This document shows, one piece after another, positions 48,507 through 63,525 of a DNA stretch of 64,000 bases. The notes under the pieces are model-generated. The model was not told the origin of the DNA. It did not search any database and was given only the letters and a program-made list of their open reading frames with translations. The position numbers were made by a program, and so were the translations under genes. The stretch is from Thermoanaerobacter sp. GTDB lineage: Bacteria > Bacillota > Thermoanaerobacteria > Thermoanaerobacterales > Thermoanaerobacteraceae. Where the stretch lies: the NCBI GenBank assembly GCA_014896455.1, contig JADBKJ010000011.1, positions 1 to 64,000 of the forward strand, read 5' to 3'. Positions within the stretch are counted from its first letter, which is position 1. Every line of letters begins with the position of its first letter.

Positions 48507-48927
48507 ACATTTTTTGATATTTACTAGCAATCTGCAATCTCATTAAAGCCCTCTTTAAGGCTGCTTCTGCCAGAAGATGTTCCTGTTTGCTTCTTTTTTG
48601 CCTAAGTTTTTCTTCTGCTCTTTCTTTGGCTGCTTGAGCACGAGCTATATCAATTTCTTCTGGCCATTCTACTGCACTGGACAAGATTGTCACACTGTCT
48701 CTTTTGACTTCCATAAAGCCGCCAGAAATAAAAGCTTCTCTCCACTGTCCGCCTTTTTTTATCTGTAAAGTACCTGTACCTATGGCTGCTGTCATGGGAA
48801 TGTGGCCTTTTAAAATACCTATTTGACCTGTGGTTATGGTCACTATTATTCCTTCCACATCCCCTTCGTAAAATTTTCTATGAGGAGTTAAAACCTCGAG
48901 GTGAAAATTTTTATCCATTCTTTTCAC
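48505..48927 (-). CDS. atpC: F1 ATP synthase epsilon subunit
   Basis: FHLEVLTPHRKFYEGDVEGIIV; operon context. Confidence 0.93.
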   Translation of the reverse strand: MKRMDKNFHLEVLTPHRKFYEGDVEGIIVTITTGQIGILKGHIPMTAAIGTGTLQIKKGGQWREAFISGGFMEVKRDSVTILSSAVEWPEEIDIARAQAAKERAEEKLRQKRSKQEHLLAEAALKRALMRLQIASKYQKM

Positions 48928-48928
48928 C

Positions 48929-51212
<2,284 letters not shown>

Positions 51213-51213
<1 letters not shown>

Positions 51214-52733
51214 TAATTATCACCCTTTGCGGCATACTTTTCCTTATACTCTACAATTGCAGCTTTTAATTTTTCTTCTGTCTCGGAAATTAAATCTTTT
51301 GTCTCTCTTATAGATTGTTTTATTTCCGGATAATTTGAATCCAAAAAATCTAAGAGCCCTTTTACAAAAGGTCTCACCTTATCCACTTCAATATCAGTGA
51401 CATATCGATTCATCACTGTGTATATAGCTATTACTTGGTCTTCAACAGGCATAGGTTGATATTGAGGCTGTTTGGTAATTTCAACAATCCTTTCTCCTTG
51501 TCTTAAAACTTCAAGTGTTGCTTTATCCAAATCCGAACCAAACCTAGCAAAAACTTGTAGCTCTCTATACTGGGAAAGTTCCAATCTTAATCGGCCAGCT
51601 ACTTTTTTCATGGCCTTTATTTGTGCGGCACCGCCAACACGGGATACAGATAGACCCACATTTATAGCTGGTCTTATTCCTGAATAGAAAAGCTCCGACT
51701 CAAGGTATATTTGTCCATCTGTGATTGAAATTACATTTGTAGGAATGTATGCAGATATATCTCCCGCCAATGTCTCAACAATTGGGAGTGCCGTCAAAGA
51801 ACCTCCCCCATATTCATCTGCAAGTCTTGCAGAACGCTCAAGAAGCCTTGAATGAAGGTAAAATACATCACCAGGGTATGCTTCTCTTCCAGGTGGCCTT
51901 CTCAAAAGCAAGGATATAGTTCTATAAGCAATAGCATGCTTTGAAAGGTCATCATAAACTACCAGTACATCTTTGCCTTGATACATAAAATGTTCTCCCA
52001 TAGCGCAACCTGCATACGGAGCAATATACTGAAGTGCAGCTGAATCACTGGCAGTCGATGCGACAACTGTTGTATATTCCATAGCCCCATACTTTTCTAA
52101 CATGTTTACAATTCCTGCAACAGTTGAAGCTTTTTGCCCAATAGCTACATATATACAATATACTCCTTTGTCTTTTTGATTTATTATAGTATCTATAGCA
52201 ATAGCAGTTTTACCTGTTTGCCTATCTCCAATTATTAATTCTCTCTGCCCTCTTCCTATAGGGATCATAGAATCTATAGCTAAAATACCTGTTTGTAAAG
52301 GTGTATCCACAGATTTCCTTCTTACTATTGGTGGAGCAGGATATTCAATGGGGCGTTTTGCTTCATAGTTTATTGGCCCTTTACCATCAATGGGCTCCCC
52401 TAAAGGATTTACAACTCTTCCTAACATTTCTTTTCCAACAGGCACTTCCATGATTCTGCCTGTTCTTTTTACTATATCCCCTTCTTTAACTTTTTCGGGG
52501 TCTCCAAGAACAACAACACCCACGGTATCTTCTTCAAGATTTAAGACCATTCCAACGATTCCACTTTCAAACTCCACCATTTCTCCGTAAATAGCATTGT
52601 CAAGGCCATAAATCCTCGCTATTCCATCACCTGATTGGATGACGTGTCCAATTTCCTGTGTTTCAAGGTTAAAATCGAAATTTTTTATTTTTTCTTCTAT
52701 AACTGAGCTTATTTCTTCAGGTCTTATGCTCAT
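51213..52733 (-). CDS. atpA: F1 ATP synthase alpha subunit
   Basis: [18 protein letters not shown]. Confidence 0.98.
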
Positions 52734-52758
52734 ATTCTTTCACCTTCTTAAATTCATT

Positions 52759-53292
52759 TTACACAGCTTGTTGCATATTTTTTAGAAGTGCAGTAAGTCT
52801 TGCTTTGACTGAACCATCGATTATTGTATTCCCAATAATAAGTTTTAAACCGCCTAGTATGCTTTTATCTACTATTGGTTCGATATTGATGTGTCTTTCT
52901 AACTTTTTCTCTAATTTTTCTTGAAGCTTTTGCAATACTTCTTCTTTTAGTGGATATGCAGAAACGACTTTTACATCTGCAATATTAAAATGCTCTTTGT
53001 ATAGCTTTTTAAACTCCTTTCCAATGTCTTCAATTAGACCTTCTCTATGTTTTGATATTATTATTTTGATAAAATTGATAACTTCTTTATCGGTATCCTT
53101 TAAAATCTGCTCCACAAATTCCATTTTCTTTGCTTTATCAATACTTTTATTCTTAAAAATCCGCTTTACTTTATCCACCTGAAAAATTTCAATTGCTTTA
53201 TTTAACTCCTCATAATACTCTTTCACTTTATTTCGCTGCTTCGCAACATCAAAAAAGGCATAAGCGTATCTCTTCGCGATTAGTTGTGCCAT
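52759..53292 (-). CDS. atpH: F1 ATP synthase delta subunit
   Basis: RYAYAFFDVAKQ; GGLKLIIGNTIIDGSVKARL. Confidence 0.93.
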   Translation of the reverse strand: MAQLIAKRYAYAFFDVAKQRNKVKEYYEELNKAIEIFQVDKVKRIFKNKSIDKAKKMEFVEQILKDTDKEVINFIKIIISKHREGLIEDIGKEFKKLYKEHFNIADVKVVSAYPLKEEVLQKLQEKLEKKLERHINIEPIVDKSILGGLKLIIGNTIIDGSVKARLTALLKNMQQAV

Positions 53293-53789
53293 GATGCCCC
53301 CGCCTCCTCGATAACCTCATTGATGAGGTCTTCGTCAGCAACAGGTAGCTTTTTTTTAAGCACACGGGAAGCGGCATCTATGACTAATTGCGATATCTCT
53401 GTCCTTAAATCATGCATAGCTTTGATTTTCTCTAACATTGCCTCTTCTTTTGCCTTTTCTATTATATTTTCTGCCTCTTTATTGGCATTTTCTATAATTT
53501 TGTTTGCTTTGTCTTCTGCTGCCTTCTGTGCCTTCTCAATAATAGCTTTTCCTTCATTATCAGCATTTTTTAGTAATTCTTCGTACTTAGCTTTTAAACT
53601 GTAGGCCTCTTGTCTTTCCTTGTCAGCCTCTTCTAAAGAGGATTTAATTTTATTTTCCCTATCTTCTAGAAATTTAGTTACGGGTTTAAATAAAAGCCTT
53701 TTTAAGATAAAGTAGAGTACCAATAGGTTAATTATTGTAATAACGAACGTCCAAACATTGAAAAGAGCCAACTTATTCCCTTCTTTCAT
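53280..53789 (-). CDS. atpF: Fo ATP synthase b subunit
   Basis: Single N-terminal TM and long coiled coil; operon context. Confidence 0.93.
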   Translation of the reverse strand: MKEGNKLALFNVWTFVITIINLLVLYFILKRLLFKPVTKFLEDRENKIKSSLEEADKERQEAYSLKAKYEELLKNADNEGKAIIEKAQKAAEDKANKIIENANKEAENIIEKAKEEAMLEKIKAMHDLRTEISQLVIDAASRVLKKKLPVADEDLINEVIEEAGASWHN

Positions 53790-53818
53790 TAGGAAATTTA
53801 TTGAAGGACTTTTTTAAA

Positions 53819-54040
53819 TTATGGTTTGAACATTATTAACATAATCGCCACAAGCAACCCGTAAATGGCTGTTGCCTCTGCAAGAGCACCACCTAACAAA
53901 AGAAGTTGCATAATCCTTCCACCTGCTTCCGGCTGCCTTGCCACAGCTTCAACTGCTTTTCCTGTCGCAATACTTATACCAATACCTGCACCCATACCTG
54001 TTAATGCAGCAATAGCTGCTGCTATAGCTACTAAATCCAT
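53819..54040 (-). CDS. atpE: Fo ATP synthase c subunit
   Basis: 73-aa hairpin, [30 protein letters not shown]. Confidence 0.97.
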   Translation of the reverse strand: MDLVAIAAAIAALTGMGAGIGISIATGKAVEAVARQPEAGGRIMQLLLLGGALAEATAIYGLLVAIMLIMFKP

Positions 54041-54108
54041 TTAAATCCTCTCCTTTTCTTTTTTGTTTTATTAAAATTTTTTAATCATTTCATTATTTTT
54101 ATTATACA

Positions 54109-54780
54109 TTATTCTATAGCTTCTTCAATATATAACATTGTCAAAAACACAAATACCAACATCTGTAATAATCCATCAAAAAGGTCAAAATATAAACTAA
54201 ATACTGCAGGAACTACTATTGGCACAGCCTTTTCAATAAGCTCCATTATTATAACTGCTGCAAAGATGTTGCCAAAAAGTCGCGCAGCCAGAGATAAGGG
54301 TCTTACAAATAAATCTAAAACATTAATAAAAAGGTTTATAGGAGACTTAAAAAAATACTTTAAATAGCCTGTAAAGCCTTTTGCTCTTATTGAAGCTATG
54401 ACAACTGTGGTAATTGACATAATAGCAAGAGCAGAAGTGGTACTAAAGTCCTTTGTAGGAGGGGTTAAACCAAAAATGCTTATAGTATTAGATAAAGTCA
54501 AAAAAGCTGCTACAGTTCCTAAATAAGGAGCATAATTTCTCCAGTGTTCTCCTAAAGCCCCTTCTACAAATTTATTAAATCCCTCCACCATAAGCTCTAC
54601 AACATTTTGTGCACTTTGTGCACTCTCAGGAACAAGCTTCCATCCCTTAGTACCAACAGCAGCACCCAAAATTAATACAGCCATTATAATCCATTCTACC
54701 ACTATTGTTTCTGTAATGGGAATACCTCCCAATAATGGTATAGTAAATACCACTGAAGATCCTATCTCCAATAACCTCAC
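54109..54780 (-). CDS. atpB: Fo ATP synthase a subunit
   Basis: LSLAARLFGNIFAAVIIMELI. Confidence 0.95.
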   Translation of the reverse strand: MRLLEIGSSVVFTIPLLGGIPITETIVVEWIIMAVLILGAAVGTKGWKLVPESAQSAQNVVELMVEGFNKFVEGALGEHWRNYAPYLGTVAAFLTLSNTISIFGLTPPTKDFSTTSALAIMSITTVVIASIRAKGFTGYLKYFFKSPINLFINVLDLFVRPLSLAARLFGNIFAAVIIMELIEKAVPIVVPAVFSLYFDLFDGLLQMLVFVFLTMLYIEEAIE

Positions 54781-54884
54781 CTCCTCTTATATATCCTCAA
54801 CATATACAATTATATATTTATTGCAAAAGATTGTCAATTTAGTATATTTACTGTGCTGTTAAAAACTAACAATTTATTTGATTT

Positions 54885-55247
54885 TTACCTGCTTCGCAAC
54901 TCTTCTTCTAGATTTTTGTCTAACACAAATAGATAGACGTATTCTCCTTTTTGAGGATTCATATCCTTATAGATGCCCATAACATTACAACCTGTAAGGC
55001 GCATTATCATCTCCTTAAACTTGGGTTTTAATATTTCATCCAATAGTTCCCTTAATTGTTTTACCAGCCTTTTACCCTCTTCAGTAGATATAATTTGCAT
55101 CTCCTCATGGCTCAAAGATTTAATAAGCCTTACAATAATCATATCCTCGCAAATTCGGGTTTTTGCTGCCTCTGCACCTCTTCCAATTGCTTCTTTTGTG
55201 AGTTTAATCATTTCTTCGTTTATTTTACTTTCTAATACCCCTTTCAT
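54885..55247 (-). CDS. DUF2294/MpsC-like protein (start probably at internal Met)
   Basis: EAIGRGAEAAKTRICEDMIIVRL...LTGCNVMGIYKDMNPQKGEYVYLF. Confidence 0.65.
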   Translation of the reverse strand: MKGVLESKINEEMIKLTKEAIGRGAEAAKTRICEDMIIVRLIKSLSHEEMQIISTEEGKRLVKQLRELLDEILKPKFKEMIMRLTGCNVMGIYKDMNPQKGEYVYLFVLDKNLEEELRSR

Positions 55248-55376
55248 TATTTTCTCCCTCCGCACAAATAAAAACAAAAATTTTTATCAATGGTTAATAA
55301 AAATTATACCCCTTATAATGTTCTAACACAACAATTTTAATGCTAATTTTTTATTTCACCAAAAATAATCAAAAAT

Positions 55377-55961
55377 TTATTTTTTTGTCCACTCCTCAAA
55401 AATTGATAATAGTTGGGATACTCCCATTTTCTTTAAAGAAGAAAAAACTATAATTCTTTCGCTATCAATGTTAAAAGTTTTACAAATGCCTTCTACTGCA
55501 TTTACTATCTCTGATTTATTGACCTTATCAGCTTTTGTTAATACTACTGTAAAAGGTAACTCTTTATGTCTAAACCAATTTATCATTAAAAAATCCTCTT
55601 CTGTAGGAGTTCGACGTATATCTATTAAAAGCAAAGCATGCCGCAGATTCTTAGACGTATTTAGAAAAGTCTCTATGTTATGTGCCCAGTGTTTCTTCAT
55701 TTCTTTTGAAACTTTTGCATACCCATATCCCGGCAAGTCTACTAAATAAAAACCATCATTTATCAAATAAAAATTTATGCCCCTAGTTTTTCCAGGTTTA
55801 GAACTTGTCTTTGCGAGATTTTTTCTGTTTAATACAGTATTTATCAAAGTGGATTTGCCCACATTTGACCTTCCTACGATTACTATCTGAGGAAAATTAT
55901 CTTTAGGATACTGCTCTTCACTAAAGGCAGTACGAACCAGCTCTACAGTTTTAATTTTCAT
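55377..55961 (-). CDS. engB: Ribosome biogenesis GTPase YsxC/EngB
   Basis: [36 protein letters not shown]. Confidence 0.95.
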   Translation of the reverse strand: MKIKTVELVRTAFSEEQYPKDNFPQIVIVGRSNVGKSTLINTVLNRKNLAKTSSKPGKTRGINFYLINDGFYLVDLPGYGYAKVSKEMKKHWAHNIETFLNTSKNLRHALLLIDIRRTPTEEDFLMINWFRHKELPFTVVLTKADKVNKSEIVNAVEGICKTFNIDSERIIVFSSLKKMGVSQLLSIFEEWTKK

Positions 55962-58287
55962 AAATGCCCTCCTTAGACAAGGCATAGTCAAGAACTTCAT
56001 CAATTTTTTCAACAAATTTAAATTCTAATTTTTTCTTTACGCTTTGAGGAATTTCATCCAAATCTCTTTTATTTTCCAAAGGAAGTATAACCTTGCGTAT
56101 CCCTGCTCTGTGAGCTGCTAAAACTTTTTCCTTTACTCCTCCTATAGGTAAAACTTTGCCGGTTAAAGTTATTTCTCCTGTCATAGCTACATCTTTTTTT
56201 ACAGGAACTTTTTTAAGTGCAGACACCATAGCAGTAACCATAGTTATTCCCGCTGAAGGACCATCTTTTGGAATTGCACCTTCAGGTACGTGTATATGTA
56301 TATCGACATTTTTGTAAAAATCTTTATCTATATTCAGTTTCTCGGCATTCGCCCTTATATAGCTAAAACCAGCTTGTGCAGATTCCTTCATGACATCCCC
56401 TAATTGCCCTGTGAGATTGAGCTTGCCACTTCCTGGCATTATAGAAGCTTCTACAGTTAAAATTTCTCCCCCTATCCTTGTCCATGCAAGTCCAAAAACT
56501 GTCCCTACTTCGTATTTTTGATCTGCTTTATCAGGGCGGTAAATAGGCTTGCCTAAATAAGACTGTAGATTTCTTTTTCCCACTTTTACTACTTGTACGT
56601 TTTCTTCAACTATCTTCTTTATAGCTTTCCTCACAATTTGAGATAAATTCTTCTCTAAGCCTCTTACTCCTGCTTCGCGAGTATATTCTGAAATTATTCC
56701 GTAAATAGCAGATTCTTGGATTAATATTTTGTTATCTGGCACCCCATGTTCTTTTAAAATTTTAGGTATTAAATAATCTTTTGCAATATGAAGTTTTTCT
56801 TCTTCAGTATATCCAGAAACATATATAACTTCCATTCTATCTAAAAGAGGTGCCGGTATGGTATCTACTGTATTAGCCGTTGTTATAAACAATACCTTTG
56901 AAAGGTCAAAAGGTAAATCAAGATAATGGTCTCTAAAAGTGAAGTTTTGTTCTGGGTCAAGAACTTCAAGCATTGCAGAGGCAGGGTCTCCTCTAAAATC
57001 TGAGCTCATTTTATCTATTTCATCCAGTAAAAAAACAGGATTTTTTGAACCGGCTATTTTTATGGAATTTATAATACCTCCTGGTATAGCTCCGACGTAG
57101 GTACGCCTATGTCCCCTTATTTCTGCTTCATCTCTCACTCCACCAAGGGATAATCTAACAAATTTTCTGTTCATAGCCCGCGCTATAGACCTGCCTAATG
57201 AAGTCTTACCAACACCTGGAGGACCTACAAGGCATAAAATAGGACTTTTAATTTTGTTGTAAAAACTTCTAACTGCTAAAAACTCTATTATCCTCTCTTT
57301 TACTTTCTTTAAGCCGTAATGGTCCTCATCCAATATTTTTTGTGCTCTTTTTAAATCTAAAATATCTTCTGTTTCGTAATTCCATGGCAAATCCAAAATC
57401 CAATCCAAATAAGTTCGCACTACAGAAGCTTCTGCAGAACCAGGCGCCATTTTAGAAAGGCGTTTTAATTCCTCTTTCGCCTTTTTTCTAACCTCTTCGG
57501 GTAAATCTTTTTCATTTATTTTCTTTTCATACTCCTCAATCTCTTGGTCAATCTCATCTGTCTCTCCTAATTCAGCTTTTATAGCTTTTAACTGTTCTCT
57601 TAAATAATATTCCTTCTGTAATTTGTCAATTTGACTTCTAACTTTGGCATTTATCTCTCTTTCAATGTTTAGTATTTCTAATTCCTTCATTAAAAACCCT
57701 AAAAGAGTCTCTAGCCTTTTATTTACATCAAAACACTCCAAGAGCTGCTGACTTTGATTTGTATTTAAAGATATGTGAGCCGCAATCATATCTGCAAGTC
57801 TTCCAGGCTCTTCTATGCTTATAACACTGTATAAACTATCTATAGGCAGTCTCGAAGTCATATTTACATATTCTTCAAAAGCAGAAATAACACTTCTCAT
57901 TAAAGCTTCAAGCTCTGGTGTCTTTTCAATTTCTTTTTGCTCTTCTTTTTCTATAACTTCTACTTCAAAAAATTCATCATCTCTTATCACTTGCTGAATT
58001 TCAGCACGACTTATCCCTTCTACCAAAACTCTTATAAGTTCTCCAGGCAGTTTTAGCATCTGTTTGACTTTTGTAATAGTGCCAACTTTGTAAACGTCAT
58101 CAATAGAAGGGTCTTCTATCTCAGCTTCTTTTTGCGTTGTAACAAATATCAACTGATTTTTCAGAAAAGCTTCTTCCAAAGCCCTAATTGTCTTTTCTCT
58201 TCCTATATCAAAATGAAGCACCATGTATGGAAAAATAGTTAATCCTCTTAAAGGAATCATTGGCAATATATACTTTTTTTCTGTCAT
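55951..58287 (-). CDS. lon: ATP-dependent protease Lon
   Basis: [20 protein letters not shown]; catalytic [11 protein letters not shown]. Confidence 0.97.
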   Translation of the reverse strand: MTEKKYILPMIPLRGLTIFPYMVLHFDIGREKTIRALEEAFLKNQLIFVTTQKEAEIEDPSIDDVYKVGTITKVKQMLKLPGELIRVLVEGISRAEIQQVIRDDEFFEVEVIEKEEQKEIEKTPELEALMRSVISAFEEYVNMTSRLPIDSLYSVISIEEPGRLADMIAAHISLNTNQSQQLLECFDVNKRLETLLGFLMKELEILNIEREINAKVRSQIDKLQKEYYLREQLKAIKAELGETDEIDQEIEEYEKKINEKDLPEEVRKKAKEELKRLSKMAPGSAEASVVRTYLDWILDLPWNYETEDILDLKRAQKILDEDHYGLKKVKERIIEFLAVRSFYNKIKSPILCLVGPPGVGKTSLGRSIARAMNRKFVRLSLGGVRDEAEIRGHRRTYVGAIPGGIINSIKIAGSKNPVFLLDEIDKMSSDFRGDPASAMLEVLDPEQNFTFRDHYLDLPFDLSKVLFITTANTVDTIPAPLLDRMEVIYVSGYTEEEKLHIAKDYLIPKILKEHGVPDNKILIQESAIYGIISEYTREAGVRGLEKNLSQIVRKAIKKIVEENVQVVKVGKRNLQSYLGKPIYRPDKADQKYEVGTVFGLAWTRIGGEILTVEASIMPGSGKLNLTGQLGDVMKESAQAGFSYIRANAEKLNIDKDFYKNVDIHIHVPEGAIPKDGPSAGITMVTAMVSALKKVPVKKDVAMTGEITLTGKVLPIGGVKEKVLAAHRAGIRKVILPLENKRDLDEIPQSVKKKLEFKFVEKIDEVLDYALSKEGIYEN

Positions 58288-58320
58288 ATCTTCACCCTCT
58301 TTTATGCAATATAATCCAAG

Positions 58321-58363
58321 CCCCCTTCCCATTCACTATTTTAGTATGTGAAGGAGAAGGGGG
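58321..58363 (-). other. Stem-loop between clpX and lon
   Basis: CCCCCTTC..TTCAC / GTGAA..GAAGGGGG. Confidence 0.6.
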
Positions 58364-58386
58364 ATTGATGTAAAAATTTTATTTTT

Positions 58387-59661
58387 TTACGAAACAGACT
58401 CCGTCTTTTTTATTTTCTTTTTAGCTTTTTGAGCATCTGAGTAAACCAATGTTGGCGGAGCCTTCTTTAGTACCGTCTCCTCTGTAATTATACACTTTTC
58501 TATGTTGTCACTGGATGGTATTTCGTACATTACATCCAACATAATTTCCTCTAAGATTGACCTCAGTCCTCTTGCGCCGGTCTTTCTCTCCAAAGCCATA
58601 TCTGCAATGAGCCCTAAAGCTTTCTTATCAAATTCAAGTTTTACCCCATCTAATTCAAACAATTTTTCGTATTGTTTTGTCAGCGCATTTTTGGGTTCTG
58701 TTAAAATCCTTACTAAGTCACCCTTACTCAATGGGTCTAATGTAACTACTATTGGCACCCTTCCTATAAACTCGGGTATCATACCGAATTTAAGAAGGTC
58801 CTGTGGCATTATATGACTTAAAATCTCGCTTAAGTCTTTTTCTTTTCTGCTCTGTACTTCTGCGCCAAATCCTAAGCTCTTTTTCCCTATTCGGGATTCT
58901 ATTATTTTTTCTATGCCTTCAAAAGCGCCACCACATATAAACAATATATTGGTTGTGTCAATTTGTATAAACTCTTGATGAGGATGTTTTCTCCCACCTT
59001 GTGGCGGCACATTTGCAATGGTCCCTTCTAAAATTTTTAACAAAGCCTGTTGTACGCCTTCTCCTGAGACATCACGAGTAATAGAAGGATTTTCTGACTT
59101 TCTCGCTATTTTATCTATTTCGTCAATGTAAATTATACCTTTTTCAGCTTTTTCTATGTCATAATCTGCTGCTTGTATGAGTTTTAAAAGTATATTCTCT
59201 ACGTCTTCACCGACGTATCCAGCCTCAGTTAGAGAAGTTGCGTCAGCTATTGCAAAAGGAACATTTAGAAGTTTTGCTAGTGTCTGAGCCAATAAGGTTT
59301 TCCCAGAACCTGTGGGCCCTAAAAGTAAAATATTGCTCTTTTGAAGTTCTACATCGTCTGGCTTTATCCTGCTGTTAATTCTCTTGTAGTGATTGTAAAC
59401 AGCAACAGCTAAAGCTTTTTTGGCCTTTTCCTGCCCAATTACATATTGGTCAAGAAATTCTTTTATTTCCTTTGGCTTCGGAAGTTCTCCAATTCCCATA
59501 TCCATATCTTCTTCAAATTCTTCATTTATGATTTCTTGGCAAAGTTCAATGCATTCATCACAAATATACACACCAGGCCCTGCAACTAGCCTCTTTACCT
59601 GGTCCTGTGTCTTTCCGCAAAAGGAACACTTTAATTGTTTTTGATTATCGTATTTAGCCAT
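58387..59661 (-). CDS. clpX: ATP-dependent Clp protease ATP-binding subunit ClpX
   Basis: [18 protein letters not shown] zinc finger; [15 protein letters not shown]. Confidence 0.98.
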   Translation of the reverse strand: MAKYDNQKQLKCSFCGKTQDQVKRLVAGPGVYICDECIELCQEIINEEFEEDMDMGIGELPKPKEIKEFLDQYVIGQEKAKKALAVAVYNHYKRINSRIKPDDVELQKSNILLLGPTGSGKTLLAQTLAKLLNVPFAIADATSLTEAGYVGEDVENILLKLIQAADYDIEKAEKGIIYIDEIDKIARKSENPSITRDVSGEGVQQALLKILEGTIANVPPQGGRKHPHQEFIQIDTTNILFICGGAFEGIEKIIESRIGKKSLGFGAEVQSRKEKDLSEILSHIMPQDLLKFGMIPEFIGRVPIVVTLDPLSKGDLVRILTEPKNALTKQYEKLFELDGVKLEFDKKALGLIADMALERKTGARGLRSILEEIMLDVMYEIPSSDNIEKCIITEETVLKKAPPTLVYSDAQKAKKKIKKTESVS

Positions 59662-59682
59662 AATTCCACCTCTTTCGGGGCG

Positions 59683-60279
59683 CTATTTTTTCTTCCTGAA
59701 AAGGACCTCGTCAATAATGCCGTAAGCTTTTGCCTCCTCCGCGTCCATGAAAAAGTCTCTTTCAGTATCAGCTTTTATCTTTTCAATAGGTTGCCCCGTA
59801 TTTTCTGCTAATATTTTATCCAGCTTATCTCTTAATTTCAAAATCCTTTCTGCATGAATTTTTATGTCTGTAGCTTGGCCTTGCATTCCTCCTAAAGGTT
59901 GATGAATCATTATTTCACTGTTAGGAAGTGCAAACCTCTTTCCTTTTGCACCTGCTGCTAGTAAAAATGCAGCCATAGATGCAGCCATTCCAACGCACAA
60001 AGTCACTACATCTGGCTTTATATACTGCATGGTATCGTAAATTGCAAATCCTGCAGTTATTGAACCGCCTGGACTGTTTATATAAAGCCAAATGTCTTTG
60101 TCTGGGTCCTCAGCTTCCAAGAATAAAAGCTGAGCAATAACTAAACTTGCTGTAGTATCATTTATTTCTTCTCCTAAAAATACAATTCTGTCTTTCAAGA
60201 GGCGAGAAAATATATCGTAAGAACGTTCGCCTCTATTTGTCTGCTCTACAACAATAGGTACAAGACTCATAATAATCAC
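59683..60279 (-). CDS. clpP: ATP-dependent Clp protease proteolytic subunit
   Basis: [33 protein letters not shown]. Confidence 0.98.
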   Translation of the reverse strand: MIIMSLVPIVVEQTNRGERSYDIFSRLLKDRIVFLGEEINDTTASLVIAQLLFLEAEDPDKDIWLYINSPGGSITAGFAIYDTMQYIKPDVVTLCVGMAASMAAFLLAAGAKGKRFALPNSEIMIHQPLGGMQGQATDIKIHAERILKLRDKLDKILAENTGQPIEKIKADTERDFFMDAEEAKAYGIIDEVLFRKKK

Positions 60280-61574
60280 TCCTCTTTACTTATTATTTTA
60301 CACTCACTAAAAATAAAGTCAATCGTCTTATAATACGCTATATCTTCTTTTATGCCATTTATCTGGTTTTCAGTCAAGCTTTTCTTGAATTCTTCCAGAT
60401 TTATTCTGTAACTCTCTGCCATTTCCTTTAATCTTTTTTCTAATTCTTCCTCTGTAACTTGAATATTTTCCACTTTGGCAATTTTGTCTATGACAAGTTG
60501 AGTTTTTACTCTATTTAAAGCCCCATCCCACATCTCTTTTCTTAAATTTTCTAAGGTCTTCCCTGTAATTGATAAATAGCTATTTAAATCCAAACCTTGA
60601 TATCTCAAATTATAATCTAAATCCCTCAAAGAAATATCTATTTGCCTTTCCACCATAACATCTGGTATATCAACTTTTGCATTTTCCACAACTTTCATTA
60701 CTACTTTTTCTTTCATCTCATTTTCTGCATCTAATCTATTTTTCTCTTCTAATTTCTTTCTTATGTCGGCTTTTAACTCTTGTAATGTCTCAAACTCACT
60801 TACATCTTTCGCAAACTCGTCATCCAATTCAGGCAATTCCTTTTTATTTAAAGCCTTAAGAGTGACTTTAAAAACAGCCGATTTGCCTCTTAATTCTTCT
60901 ACCTTATAATCTTCAGGGAAAGTTACACTTACATCAAAAGTCTCATTTACATTATGGCCTATTATTTGGTCTTCAAAGCCAGGAATAAAAGTATTGCTAC
61001 CTAATTCTAATTGATAATTTTCCGCCTTGCCACCTTCAAAAGGCTTGCCATCTATAAAGCCTTCAAAGTCTATTACAGAAATATCTCCACTTTCTGCTGC
61101 TCTTCCTTCAATAGGTATAATTCTCGCATTTTGCTGCCTTAATTTTTCTAATTCGTATTCTACATCCCCATCGTACACATCATACTCTATTTTTTCAATT
61201 TCTATGCCTTTATATTCACCTAACTCTACCTCAGGCATGACGGGTACAGTTGCTTCCAAAATCAAGTCTTTTCCTTTGCCGATTTGTAAAATGTTAATAT
61301 TCGGATAATCTACTGGCTCTAAATCAAATGTTTTAAGAGCTTCCTTGTACGCTTCGTCAAAAACATACTCTACAGCATCTTCGTAAAGGACACCTTCACC
61401 ATAATATCTTTCAACAATTGCTCTTGGCGCTTTCCCTCTTCTAAAACCCGGTACATTAAATTTTGAAGCATTCTTTTTAAAAGCAAAATTTAAACCCTCT
61501 TCAAACTTTTCACTTGGTATTGTAAGTTCAATCATCGCGATACTTTTCTCTAATTTTTTAAGACTCGCACCCAT
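60276..61574 (-). CDS. tig: Trigger factor
   Basis: [20 protein letters not shown]. Confidence 0.96.
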   Translation of the reverse strand: MGASLKKLEKSIAMIELTIPSEKFEEGLNFAFKKNASKFNVPGFRRGKAPRAIVERYYGEGVLYEDAVEYVFDEAYKEALKTFDLEPVDYPNINILQIGKGKDLILEATVPVMPEVELGEYKGIEIEKIEYDVYDGDVEYELEKLRQQNARIIPIEGRAAESGDISVIDFEGFIDGKPFEGGKAENYQLELGSNTFIPGFEDQIIGHNVNETFDVSVTFPEDYKVEELRGKSAVFKVTLKALNKKELPELDDEFAKDVSEFETLQELKADIRKKLEEKNRLDAENEMKEKVVMKVVENAKVDIPDVMVERQIDISLRDLDYNLRYQGLDLNSYLSITGKTLENLRKEMWDGALNRVKTQLVIDKIAKVENIQVTEEELEKRLKEMAESYRINLEEFKKSLTENQINGIKEDIAYYKTIDFIFSECKIISKEE

Positions 61575-61748
61575 TCAAGTAAATCCTCCTATTCTCTTTC
61601 TTTCGTATAAAATCTTCTAAACTTATAATATTATAACATAAAAAAACGGTGAATCAAACTCAAGTTGTCATAATTTTATGCAAAAAAAATAATGCCTACT
61701 GCATTATTTTCTCCGTCAAATATATATTTTTCTCGCTTAAATTTTTAT

Positions 61749-61833
61749 TGGTGCGGGCAAAGGGACTTGAACCCCCACAGGTAACCCCACCAGATCCTAA
61801 GTCTGGCGCGTCTGCCAGTTCCGCCATGCCCGC
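61749..61833 (-). tRNA. tRNA-Leu (anticodon UAG), CCA encoded
   Basis: GCGGGCATGGCGGAACTGGCAGACGCGCCAGACTTAGGATCTGG...GGGTTCAAGTCCCCCTTTGCCCGCACCA. Confidence 0.95.
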
Positions 61834-61842
61834 ATATTAAAA

Positions 61843-61885
61843 TGGTGCGCCATTAAGGACTCGAACCCCAGCCCCGCTGATTAAG
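61843..61885 (-). pseudogene. 3' tRNA fragment (T-arm, acceptor 3' strand and CCA only)
   Basis: Minus strand GGGGCTGGGGTTCGAGTCCTTAATGGCGCACCA; no matching 5' half adjacent. Confidence 0.65.
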
Positions 61886-62075
61886 AATTTACGCAAGACC
61901 ATTTTATCAAAGTTTTTTTAATATGTCAAGAATAACTAACAGACATACCAATGGCACCATTAAAAGCTTTTGCTGATTGTATAATCATGGCTGCTGTCCA
62001 TCCAATCAATTGTAGAATGTTTAGTTATCCTAAAAAAATTACTACCTCTATTATTAAAACAACTTTAATGCAAAT

Positions 62076-62867
62076 TTATAAAATAATTTTTTTATCTTTT
62101 TCTATTATCTCCGGCGTGAGATTATATATCTCATCAAAAAATATCACTTTAAAACTGCCGGGCCCTTTGACATTGCTGCTTTGAGCGGCTCTTTCCCCTG
62201 CTATTCCAAAAGCTACAAAAGCTTCTACTGTAGCTGCAAAATAATCTTCACATACTCCGCAGAAGCTCGCTACTACAGAGGTAAGCATACAACCTGTGCC
62301 GGTGATAGTACCCATCATAGGATGCCCATTTTTTACATACGCAATTCTTTTTCCATCAGTAATTATGTCAGTAACACCTGACACTGCTACTACAACGTTG
62401 TACGCGTTTGCTAAATCTTTTGCAGCTTCAGAAATATCATCAGCTACGCTTTGAGATTCTACACCGCGTATCTTCCCACCTTTGCCTGCAAGTATTGAAA
62501 TCTCAGCACTATTCCCTTTTATCACAGAAATTTTTACCTCTTCTAATATCTTTTTTGAGCTTTGTGTCCTAAACTTCGTAGCTCCCGCTCCAACAGGGTC
62601 TAATATAACTGGTACTTTAAGTCTATTTGCAGCCTTCCCTGCCTTTATCATCGCTTCTACTTGTTCATTTGTAAGAGTGCCTATATTTAAAACTAAAGCA
62701 TCTGCTGCACTTACCATTTCTTCTACTTCTTCCAAGGCATGTGCCATGACTGGCAGTGCTCCTATAGCCAATGTTATATTAGCACAATCATTGACAGTAA
62801 CTATATTTGTAATATGGTGAACTAAAGGCTTTTTCTCTCTTAAAACTTTCAACAATTCTTTTTTCAT
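62076..62867 (-). CDS. thiM: Hydroxyethylthiazole kinase
   Basis: [39 protein letters not shown]. Confidence 0.95.
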   Translation of the reverse strand: MKKELLKVLREKKPLVHHITNIVTVNDCANITLAIGALPVMAHALEEVEEMVSAADALVLNIGTLTNEQVEAMIKAGKAANRLKVPVILDPVGAGATKFRTQSSKKILEEVKISVIKGNSAEISILAGKGGKIRGVESQSVADDISEAAKDLANAYNVVVAVSGVTDIITDGKRIAYVKNGHPMMGTITGTGCMLTSVVASFCGVCEDYFAATVEAFVAFGIAGERAAQSSNVKGPGSFKVIFFDEIYNLTPEIIEKDKKIIL

Positions 62868-63505
62868 TTAAAATTCCTCCTATCGTTTATCGCCTTTGCT
62901 ATAACCTCCAAAAGTTTTCTTGTATTGTTTTCTATATCCCCATAAAATACAGCTGAAACTGAAGATATCCCGTCTACTCCCGACTTTAACATGACTTCAT
63001 AGGCATTATCTTTTGTTATACCTCCTATTGCAACGACTGGAATAGTAACAGCCTCTTTTATCTTTTTCAGTCCTTCTATTCCAATGGCTTCCGCCTCCGG
63101 CTTTGTAGGAGTCTTAAACACCGCTCCCACTCCTAAATAATCCGCTCCATCTCTTTGTGCTTTTAAAGCTTCTTCCACTGTCCTCGCTGATACCCCTACT
63201 ATTTTATCATGACCTATTACTTTTCTTACAACATCTGCTGGCAAATCCTCCTGTCCAACGTGAACTCCATCTGCATCTACTGCTAAAGCTATATCCACTC
63301 TGTCGTTAATAATGAGAGGAATTTTATTTCTTTTTGTCACTTCTTTAACTTTAAGAGCAATTTCATAAAATTCCCTACTTGATATATCTTTTTCTCTCAG
63401 TTGAATTACTGTTACACCACCTTTTATTGCTAGTTCTACTGCCTCAGCAATATCCATATCCTTTATGTAAGACCTATCCGTTATAGCATAAAGGGTTAAG
63501 TCCAT
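62864..63505 (-). CDS. thiE: Thiamine-phosphate synthase
   Basis: [33 protein letters not shown]. Confidence 0.95.
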   Translation of the reverse strand: MDLTLYAITDRSYIKDMDIAEAVELAIKGGVTVIQLREKDISSREFYEIALKVKEVTKRNKIPLIINDRVDIALAVDADGVHVGQEDLPADVVRKVIGHDKIVGVSARTVEEALKAQRDGADYLGVGAVFKTPTKPEAEAIGIEGLKKIKEAVTIPVVAIGGITKDNAYEVMLKSGVDGISSVSAVFYGDIENNTRKLLEVIAKAINDRRNFK

Positions 63506-63525
63506 ATCTCACACCTTCCTTATTT

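Noticed and set aside
61951-62184. 77-aa + strand ORF after the tRNA remnant, possible transposase scrap
   Set aside because: No transposase motif or inverted repeats could be identified; overlaps the 3' end of thiM.
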